From the NCBI GenBank assembly GCA_030039615.1, contig JASHVF010000144.1, positions 1 through 25,241 on the forward strand: a stretch of DNA of 25,241 nt, read 5' to 3'. Below, one piece after another: positions 19,596-25,241 of this stretch (position 1 is its first letter; each line of letters starts with the position of its first letter). The DNA is from Gammaproteobacteria bacterium. GTDB lineage: Bacteria; Pseudomonadota; Gammaproteobacteria; Steroidobacterales; Steroidobacteraceae. Position numbers and translations under genes: made by a program. A model generated the notes under the pieces. The model saw nothing but the letters and a program-made list of their open reading frames with translations. It did not search any database and was not told the DNA's origin.

Positions 19596-21761
19596 TCAGC
19601 GCGCGGCGGTGCGTGCTCCCGGTTCCTCGCCCTTCAGATACTTCGCCAGCCAGGCGTGCACCTCCTCGTAGAAGTGCCGGCTGTCCTCGGGCTTCAAGAT
19701 CCAGTGCCAGGCGTCCGGCCACACCAGCAGCTTGCTCGGCACGTGCATGCGCTGCAGGGTGCTCCAGTTCTCGAGCGTGTTGCCGATCGGCACGCGGTAA
19801 TCGCGCTCGCCGATGCTGAGCAGGATCGGCGTCTTCCAGTTGGCCGCGTAGCTGATGGCGCTCTGCTCGCGCCAGATCGGATTGCCTTCCCACGGCGGGC
19901 CGCCGTTGACGAGCTCGCGTCCGTAGTTGAAGTCGCTCTCGCCCCACTGCGTCGTGAGATCGACCTCGCCGGCGTGGCTGACGATGCAGCGGAAGCGCGT
20001 GGTCGTGGCCTCGAGCCAGTTGACCATGTGCCCGCCGTAGCTCGCGCCCGCCGCGCACATGCGCGTGCCGTCGATGAAAGCGAAGCGCTTGAGGGCCTCA
20101 TCGACCGCCTGATTGACCTCCTCGCCCGGTGTCTTGAGCGGATCGAGTTTGATCTCCTGGGCGAATTTCTCGCCGAAGCTGGTCGAGCCCGTGTAGTCGA
20201 CGGTGACCACGACGTACCCCGGCGCCGCGAGCAGGTGATAGTTCCAGCGCAGGCCGATCTGGTCGCTGTCGTAACCGGCAGGGCCGCCGTGGATGAGAAG
20301 CAGCAGCGGATATTTCTTCGCGGCGTCGAACGCCGGCGGCGTGATCAGCATGCTGTGAATGCTGCGTCCCCTGGCGCTCGTGAAGTAAAAGTGCTGCGGC
20401 GGCTGCCAGTCGATGGCGGCCGCCGCCGCCGTATCGATCTGCGTGAGATTGGTGTGCCTGCCGCTGGCCGGGTCGATGCGCACCACCTCGGCGGGGCTGA
20501 CTGAGCTGCCGAAGCTGCCGACCAGAACGGGTGCGGCCGCCTTGCGCGCGATCGCGAGTGCGGTGATTCCGCCCGACTCGTGCGCGATGAGCCGCACCGG
20601 TACGCCACCGGCGGTCGGCACACGGTAGAGGTTGGCGCGCCCGGACTCGGGGACCAGCAGATAGGCGCTGCGCGCATCGGCGCTCAGGGCGAAGGCCGTC
20701 ACCTCGTGATCGAAGTCGCGCGTCACGAGCGTCGGCTGGTCCGCCGCCGGCCAGGCGAGCCGCATCAGGCGCAGCGTGTGATAGATCTCCGCGTCCTGCG
20801 GCGCGTACTTGAAGAATAAGGAGCGGCCGTCGGGGGCGAACACCGCCTCCGTGTAAATTCCCGAGGCGGGGCTCACCACCTGCGGCTCCGCGCCACCCTC
20901 GGCCGGCAGTCGATAGAGGTGGTAGCCCACGTAGGCGAAGGCCGCGTTCCAGCGCTCGGCGGTGGCGGCGAACACGATCTCCCTGCCGTCCGGGCTCCAG
21001 ATCGGCGAAAGCGACACCGGGCTCTCGCCCTGCGCGGCGCCGTCGAAGCCGCTGCTGCGGGCGAAGGCGGTCGGCGACAGGATGTCCTTCGCGCTCGAGC
21101 CCTCCTCGAGCGACTGCACGAGGATCGTCGGCTGGCGCTCGTCGAGCCACTGATTCCAGTAGCGCACCGGGAAGTGCTCGTAGACGCGTACGTTGTACTT
21201 GCGCGCCTTGCGCTCGGCTGCGGTCTTCTTGTTGGCCTCGTCATCGAGCGCGCCCGGGTACACCAGCGACTCGAACAGGATCGCCTTGCCGTCCGGCCGC
21301 CACTGCGGGCTCGCCGCGCCGGTGGAAAGAGTGGTCAGGCGGCGCGCCTCGCCGCCCGCGGCGAGATCGAGGATGTAGATCTGCTCTGCGTCATCGCCCT
21401 CGCGCTTGGTCGAGAAGGCGATGGCGCGGCTGTCGGGCGACCAGGCGACGCCCTTCTCGGGGGCGCGCGTGTGGGTGAGACGCCGTGGCGGGCTGCGGCC
21501 GTCGACCGCAACTACCCAGAGGTCACTCACCTCTTTCTCCTGGTCGTAGTTCGGCTCGAGCACCGAGAACACCGCCCACTTGCCGTCCGGGCTCACTACC
21601 GGGGCACCCACCCGCTTCATCATCCAGAGCTTCTCGTGGGTGATGGGCGTGCGCGCGGCACCCGGCACATCCGCCGCCGAGGCGAACGGCACCGCGACAT
21701 AGAGCGCGATCAGGGCCGCAGGAAACGCGCGCCGGGCGCGGGGGTGGCGGCGGTCGACCAT
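19596..21761 (-). CDS. Exported S9-family peptidase (prolyl oligopeptidase / acylaminoacyl-peptidase type)
   Basis: The 721-residue serine peptidase should cleave short peptides in the periplasm or outside. A signal peptide spans about residues 1-29 (five basic residues, a Phe/Leu/Ala core, Ala-Ser-Ala before the cut). The beta-propeller follows with repeated Ser-Pro-Asp-Gly-Lys, Trp-Ser-Pro-Asp-x-Arg and Trp-Arg-Pro-Asp-Gly blades of TolB/PD40 type. The alpha/beta-hydrolase domain begins near residue 460 with Leu-Leu-Leu-Ile-His-Gly-Gly-Pro and has the triad Ser574 (Gly-Ala-Ser-Tyr-Gly-Gly), Asp654 (Glu-Arg-Asp-Tyr-Arg-Val-Pro) and His686 (Asp-Ala-Trp-His-Trp). All parts are intact. ATG 21761 has a GAGGTGA site. 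Only 38 bases separate it from the divergent GH127 start, so the two promoters must overlap each other or the coding ends. Confidence 0.94.
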   Translation of the reverse strand: MVDRRHPRARRAFPAALIALYVAVPFASAADVPGAARTPITHEKLWMMKRVGAPVVSPDGKWAVFSVLEPNYDQEKEVSDLWVVAVDGRSPPRRLTHTRAPEKGVAWSPDSRAIAFSTKREGDDAEQIYILDLAAGGEARRLTTLSTGAASPQWRPDGKAILFESLVYPGALDDEANKKTAAERKARKYNVRVYEHFPVRYWNQWLDERQPTILVQSLEEGSSAKDILSPTAFARSSGFDGAAQGESPVSLSPIWSPDGREIVFAATAERWNAAFAYVGYHLYRLPAEGGAEPQVVSPASGIYTEAVFAPDGRSLFFKYAPQDAEIYHTLRLMRLAWPAADQPTLVTRDFDHEVTAFALSADARSAYLLVPESGRANLYRVPTAGGVPVRLIAHESGGITALAIARKAAAPVLVGSFGSSVSPAEVVRIDPASGRHTNLTQIDTAAAAAIDWQPPQHFYFTSARGRSIHSMLITPPAFDAAKKYPLLLLIHGGPAGYDSDQIGLRWNYHLLAAPGYVVVTVDYTGSTSFGEKFAQEIKLDPLKTPGEEVNQAVDEALKRFAFIDGTRMCAAGASYGGHMVNWLEATTTRFRCIVSHAGEVDLTTQWGESDFNYGRELVNGGPPWEGNPIWREQSAISYAANWKTPILLSIGERDYRVPIGNTLENWSTLQRMHVPSKLLVWPDAWHWILKPEDSRHFYEEVHAWLAKYLKGEEPGARTAAR

Positions 21762-21799
21762 GAGTCACCTCGCAGGCGTTGGGTAGTAGGATAATACCC

Positions 21800-23713
21800 A
21801 TGTCCGGTAGGCTCCCGCGCCGCACTTTCCTCTCGCTGACGGCACTCGCTGCGGCAGCGCCCCTGCTGCCGCGCGCGCTGCGTGCGGCGCTCCCCACGGC
21901 GGGTCCCGAAGCGGCGTACCAGGCACGGCCCTTCGATCTGCACGCGGTGCGCTTGCAGCCGGGCGTCGCGCTCGATGCACTCGAGACCAACCGCCGTTAT
22001 CTCATGGGACTCGAGCCCGCGCGCCTGTTGCACACGTTTCGATTGACCGCGGGGCTGCCGAGCAGCGCCGAGCCGCTCGGGGGCTGGGAAGCGCCGGACA
22101 ATGAGCTGCGCGGGCACTTCACGGGGCACTATCTCTCCGCCTGCGCGTTGCTCGCGGCGCACACGGACGACGCGGACGTGCGCGCACGCGGCGTCGCGGT
22201 GGCTGCCGAGCTCTCGCGCTGCCAGGCGGCCATCGGCACCGGGTACTTGAGCGCCTTCCCGGTCGATCTGTTCGATCGGCTGCGCGTCGGCCAGCCGGCC
22301 TGGGCGCCCTTCTACACCCTGCACAAGATCATGGCAGGCCTCTTCGATACCGCGACGCTGAGCGGCGATCCGCGCTCGCTCGAGACGCTCGAGCGCCTGG
22401 CGGCCTGGGTCGAGCGCTGGACGCAGCCGCTCGACGAGGCGCAGATGGCGCGCGTGCTCGAGCGCGAATACGGCGGCATGAACGAGCTGCTCTACAACCT
22501 CGCGGCCGAGACCCACGATCCACGCTGGATCCGCCTGGCGCAGCGCTTCGACCGCGCGCGCATCTTCGGGCCGCTCGCCTCAGGCAGGGACGAGCTGCAG
22601 GGGCTGCACGTCAACACCACCGTCCCGCAGATCGTCGGCGCGGCGCGCGGCTACGAGGTCGCCGGCAATGCGTCGCTGCACGACGTCGCCACGAATTTCT
22701 GGCACACCGTGGCGGAGCGGCGCTGCTACTGCACCGGCGGCACCAGCAACGGCGAGACCTGGAACACGCCGCCCGGGGTCCTGGCGCACGAGCTGTCGGG
22801 CTATACGCAGGAATCCTGCGTCACTTACAACCTGCAGAAGCTGACGCGCCACTTGTATGCCTGGACCGCGGATGCGCGGCTCGGCGATTACTACGAACGC
22901 ACTTTCTATAACGGCATCCTCGGCGCGCAGCACCCGGCCGACGGCGACAAGCTGTACTACCTGCCGCTCGCGAGCGGCTACTGGAAGCTCTTCGGCACAC
23001 CGCTCAGGGACTTCTGGTGCTGCACCGGCAGCATGGCCGAGGCCTTCGCCAAGCTCGGCGACAGCATTTACTTCCATGACGAGGCGGGCGTCTACGTGAA
23101 TCTCTTCGTGGCGTCCGAGCTCGACTGGTCGGCGCGCGGCGTGCGCCTCGCGCTCGACACGCGCTTCCCGGAAGAGGACACGCTGCGCCTCACGGTACGC
23201 GGCGCGCGCCCGACGCGCTTCGCGCTGCGCGTGCGCGTGCCTTACTGGACGAATGGCGTTACGGCGGAGCTCAACGGCCGCGCGCTCGCCGCCCGCGCGG
23301 ACCCGGCCGGCTACCTCGCACTCGAGCGGCGCTGGCGCGACGGCGACACGCTCACGCTCCGGCTGCCGATGCGGCTGCATGCCGTGCCCATGCCGGACGA
23401 TGCGTCCATCCAGGCAGTGATGTACGGGCCGCTGGTGCTCGCGGCGCGGCTCGGCAGCGCGGGCCTCGATGCACACAATCTGCGCGCCCCGCCGACGCGG
23501 CCCCGCACCGTCCCCGAATACACCAGCGAGCCGGTCGCCCTCGCGCCGCTCGTGGTGCGCTCGGCCGATCCGGCGGACTGGCTCACGCCCGTCCCCGGGC
23601 GATCGCTCGAGTTCACCACCGTGGACCAGAGCAAGGCGCTCACGCTGGTGCCCCTCAACCGCATTTTCGACGAGCGCTACGCCGTCTATTTCAACCTGAC
23701 GACACACTCATGA
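21800..23713 (+). CDS. GH127-like beta-L-arabinofuranosidase (DUF1680), Tat signal
   Basis: The 637-residue protein belongs to the (alpha/alpha)6-barrel family that includes Bifidobacterium HypBA1, which removes L-arabinofuranose using a cysteine nucleophile held by zinc. The key residues are present: Glu338 and Cys340 in Gln-Glu-Ser-Cys, and the Cys407-Cys408 pair in Phe-Trp-Cys-Cys-Thr-Gly (in HypBA1 Glu338, Cys340, Cys417, Cys418); Glu319 in Asn-Gly-Glu-Thr may be the acid/base. The barrel opens with Asn-Arg-Arg-Tyr-Leu-Met-Gly-Leu and Gly-His-Phe-Thr-Gly-His-Tyr-Leu-Ser. A twin-arginine signal (Pro-Arg-Arg-Thr-Phe-Leu-Ser-Leu, then Ala/Leu) leads it out of the cell. ATG 21800 is preceded by AGTAGG; TTG 21779 adds seven residues before the signal. 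It overlaps the oxygenase gene by ATGA. The true sugar is not known. Confidence 0.9.
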   Translation: MSGRLPRRTFLSLTALAAAAPLLPRALRAALPTAGPEAAYQARPFDLHAVRLQPGVALDALETNRRYLMGLEPARLLHTFRLTAGLPSSAEPLGGWEAPDNELRGHFTGHYLSACALLAAHTDDADVRARGVAVAAELSRCQAAIGTGYLSAFPVDLFDRLRVGQPAWAPFYTLHKIMAGLFDTATLSGDPRSLETLERLAAWVERWTQPLDEAQMARVLEREYGGMNELLYNLAAETHDPRWIRLAQRFDRARIFGPLASGRDELQGLHVNTTVPQIVGAARGYEVAGNASLHDVATNFWHTVAERRCYCTGGTSNGETWNTPPGVLAHELSGYTQESCVTYNLQKLTRHLYAWTADARLGDYYERTFYNGILGAQHPADGDKLYYLPLASGYWKLFGTPLRDFWCCTGSMAEAFAKLGDSIYFHDEAGVYVNLFVASELDWSARGVRLALDTRFPEEDTLRLTVRGARPTRFALRVRVPYWTNGVTAELNGRALAARADPAGYLALERRWRDGDTLTLRLPMRLHAVPMPDDASIQAVMYGPLVLAARLGSAGLDAHNLRAPPTRPRTVPEYTSEPVALAPLVVRSADPADWLTPVPGRSLEFTTVDQSKALTLVPLNRIFDERYAVYFNLTTHS

Positions 23714-24885
23714 GCACACGACAGCTTTCGGTACGCCGCGATCCCGGTTATGCAGGCCTCACCTCCGCGGTGGGCACGCTCCCTTCCGCCTGGTACTTCG
23801 ACCCGGCGCACTACGCCCGCGAGCTCGAGCGCATCTGGCAGCGCCACTGGATCTACGCCTGCCGCGCGGCCGACATCGGCACGCCGCGCAGCTTTCGCAC
23901 GCTTAGCGTCGGCCAGCAGTCGATTCTGCTGGTGCGCGGCGAGGACGGCGTGGCGCGCGCCTTCCACAACACCTGCCGGCATCGCGGCGGGGCGCTGTGC
24001 CGCGAGCACGCGGGGCGCTTCCCCCCATCCGGAATCGTCTGCCCGTATCACGCCTGGCGCTACAGCTTGAGGGGCGAGCTGCTGCAGACCTCCTCCAAGG
24101 TGCACGGCGACGGCTTCGAGGTGCGTGACTATCCGCTCTATAGCCTGCCGGTCACCGAGTGGAACGGCTTCCTCTTCACCGCGCTCACGGCGACCCCGCC
24201 GCCCTTCAGCGCCAGCTTCGATCTGCCGCTCGGCCGCCTCGACGACTGGCGGCTCGCCGACCTCGCCGTCGGCCACCGCCTCGAGAAGACCATCCGCTGC
24301 AACTGGAAGGTGTTCTGGGAGAATTACAACGAGTGCCTGCACTGCCCGGGCGTGCACCCGCGCCTCGCGCAGCTGGTGCCGATCTTCGGCCGCGCGCTGC
24401 TCGAGCGCCGCGACGACCCGGCCTGGCAGGATCATGCCGAGGACGACGATCCGCGCTATGGCGGCGGGCTGCGCGCGGGGGCCGAGTCCTGGTCGATGAC
24501 GGGCAAGCCCGCCGGCGTGCCGTTCCCGGGCATAAGCGCCGCGGACCGCAAGGCCGGCCACATCTACATGACCTCCGTGCCGTCGGTGTTCATCGTGGCG
24601 CACGTCGACTACGTGCGCGTGGTGCGCCTCCTGCCGCTCGGGCCCGAAGAGACGGCGATGAGCATCGAGTTCCTGTTCCTGCCCGAGACGCTCGCCGATC
24701 AGCGGCACGACATCATGAACGCGGTCGAGTTCACCGACATCGTCATGAGCGAGGATGCTGCGATCTGCGAGCTGAATCAGCGCGGGCTCCACGCGCTGGC
24801 GCACGCCTCCGGAGTGCTGATGCCGGAGGAGTACGCGATCCGCCAGTTCCAGGACTGGGTCAGGGCGGAGCTGGCGCGGCCCTGA
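23710..24885 (+). CDS. Rieske non-haem iron oxygenase, alpha subunit (quaternary-amine type)
   Basis: The 391-residue enzyme activates O2 to hydroxylate or demethylate a substrate. The Rieske cluster is bound by Cys89-x-His91 and Cys111-x-x-His114 (Cys-Arg-His-Arg-Gly, Cys-Pro-Tyr-His-Ala-Trp). The mononuclear iron ligands are His211 and His216 in Asn-Glu-Cys-Leu-His-Cys-Pro-Gly-Val-His, with Asp349 in Ser-Glu-Asp. The acid bridging the two centres is Glu208; carnitine- and betaine-type oxygenases have Glu there, where aromatic dioxygenases have Asp. The Leu-Asn-x-Arg-Gly-Leu and Gly-Val-Leu-Met-Pro-Glu-Glu end also resembles the glycine betaine/choline monooxygenase-like group. It is coupled to the GH127 gene by ATGA and followed by a polyamine-type binding protein, so an amine substrate is likely (inference). 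Its reductase partner is not in the window. Confidence 0.9.
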   Translation: MSTRQLSVRRDPGYAGLTSAVGTLPSAWYFDPAHYARELERIWQRHWIYACRAADIGTPRSFRTLSVGQQSILLVRGEDGVARAFHNTCRHRGGALCREHAGRFPPSGIVCPYHAWRYSLRGELLQTSSKVHGDGFEVRDYPLYSLPVTEWNGFLFTALTATPPPFSASFDLPLGRLDDWRLADLAVGHRLEKTIRCNWKVFWENYNECLHCPGVHPRLAQLVPIFGRALLERRDDPAWQDHAEDDDPRYGGGLRAGAESWSMTGKPAGVPFPGISAADRKAGHIYMTSVPSVFIVAHVDYVRVVRLLPLGPEETAMSIEFLFLPETLADQRHDIMNAVEFTDIVMSEDAAICELNQRGLHALAHASGVLMPEEYAIRQFQDWVRAELARP

Positions 24886-24888
24886 CCC

Positions 24889-25241
24889 TTGGGCGCGCCT
24901 CCCGCATGGCGCTGGTGCGCGGCGCTGCTGACCGCCGCCCTCGGCGCCTGCACGCGCCCCGCCGCCCCGGGCACGGCGGCCGCCGAGGCGCCGGTGCTCC
25001 ATATCTACAACTGGGACGATTACATCGCGCCCGGCACGGTCGCCGAGTTCGAGCGCAGCACCGGCATCAAGGTGGTCTACGACGTCTTCGACTCCAACGA
25101 GACGCTGGAATCGAAGCTCATGGTGGGCGACTCGGGTTACGACCTGGTGAGCACCACCATGGCCTGGTACTCACGGCAGATCCGCGCCGGGCTCTACGAG
25201 CCGCTCGACAAGACGCAGCTGCCCAACTGGAAGAACCTCGA
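24889..25241 (+). CDS. PotF/PotD-like periplasmic binding lipoprotein, N-terminal part
   Basis: The frame follows the oxygenase stop directly and runs off the right edge (about 118 residues). TTG 24889, three bases after that TGA, is the only start before the signal: a hydrophobic segment ends in Leu-Gly-Ala-Cys (Cys21), a lipobox, so the protein should be membrane-tethered. The mature part begins Leu-His-Ile-Tyr-Asn-Trp-Asp-Asp-Tyr-Ile-Ala-Pro, then Gly-Ile-Lys-Val-Val-Tyr-Asp-Val-Phe-Asp-Ser-Asn-Glu and Lys-Leu-Met-x-Gly, close to PotF of the putrescine ABC importer. As I recall E. coli PotF, it has Trp-Ser-Asp where this has Trp-Asp-Asp in the ligand pocket, so the ligand may differ. There is no ribosome site, so translation probably continues by reinitiation. 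Permease and ATPase genes are expected downstream. Confidence 0.88.
   Translation, partial: MGAPPAWRWCAALLTAALGACTRPAAPGTAAAEAPVLHIYNWDDYIAPGTVAEFERSTGIKVVYDVFDSNETLESKLMVGDSGYDLVSTTMAWYSRQIRAGLYEPLDKTQLPNWKNL

Noticed and set aside
24906..25241. ATG-started frame overlapping the PotF-like gene
   Set aside because: Its product is Arg/His-rich with no motif, while the frame from TTG 24889 gives a lipobox and a clear PotF-like sequence.
1..25241. CRISPR array, insertion sequence, integrase, toxin-antitoxin or tRNA genes
   Set aside because: I looked for regularly spaced repeats, transposase motifs, terminal inverted repeats and cloverleaf sequences on both strands and saw none; a tRNA or repeat program could still confirm this.

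Overview
The window is GC-rich and densely coded, with no tRNA, rRNA, insertion sequence, phage gene or CRISPR array that I can see. The genes point to a Gram-negative proteobacterium: a lipid A-type acyltransferase, lipoproteins with lipoboxes, Tat-type signals, a zinc-ribbon thioredoxin 2, and a secreted sedolisin ending in a GlyGly-CTERM-like tail. My best guess is an environmental gammaproteobacterium of the Steroidobacter/Nevskia/Xanthomonadales kind; that is inference from gene content, since no rRNA is present. Both ends are cut inside genes.

Layout. 1-4614 (minus strand): OsmC-family protein, flavin-containing monooxygenase-like protein, RimJ-type acetyltransferase, DHA2 drug-efflux-type MFS protein, and the start of a lipoprotein; together this looks like a detoxification/stress block. 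Divergent from it, 4768-6566 (plus) holds O-acetylhomoserine sulfhydrylase and an overlapping CoA-binding protein. 6708-7849 (plus) is a lipid A-type acyltransferase with a tiny coupled membrane protein that is easily missed. 7846-8172 (minus) is an orphan small gene with a readable promoter preceded by an 8-bp direct repeat. 8383-12330 (minus) is an operon for a two-subunit periplasmic-type molybdenum hydroxylase (2Fe-2S subunit, then Tat-signal Mo subunit) plus an MFS transporter. 12444-13019 (minus) is an exported peroxiredoxin.

13239-17262 holds a large secreted S53 peptidase (pro-domain, catalytic domain, two FN3 repeats, anchor), thioredoxin 2 on the opposite strand and a type I signal peptidase, so secretion, redox and protein-export functions sit side by side. 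17195-19567 has small genes: DUF1697, a 61-residue unknown, an HdeD-family membrane protein and a phosphinothricin-type acetyltransferase. 19596-21761 (minus) is an exported S9 prolyl oligopeptidase-type peptidase, sharing a 38-bp divergent gap with the last operon.

That last operon (21800 to the end, plus) is the most unusual part: a Tat-signal GH127 beta-L-arabinofuranosidase-like protein overlaps by ATGA a Rieske non-haem iron oxygenase resembling the quaternary-amine type, followed three bases later by a PotF/PotD-like periplasmic binding lipoprotein. Sugar hydrolysis, amine oxidation and amine uptake in one coupled transcript suggest catabolism of an amine or glyco-amine compound.

Several start codons were moved from the longest open frame because ribosome sites, signal peptides or promoters argue for it; each case is explained. 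No stretch above 300 bases is free of genes.
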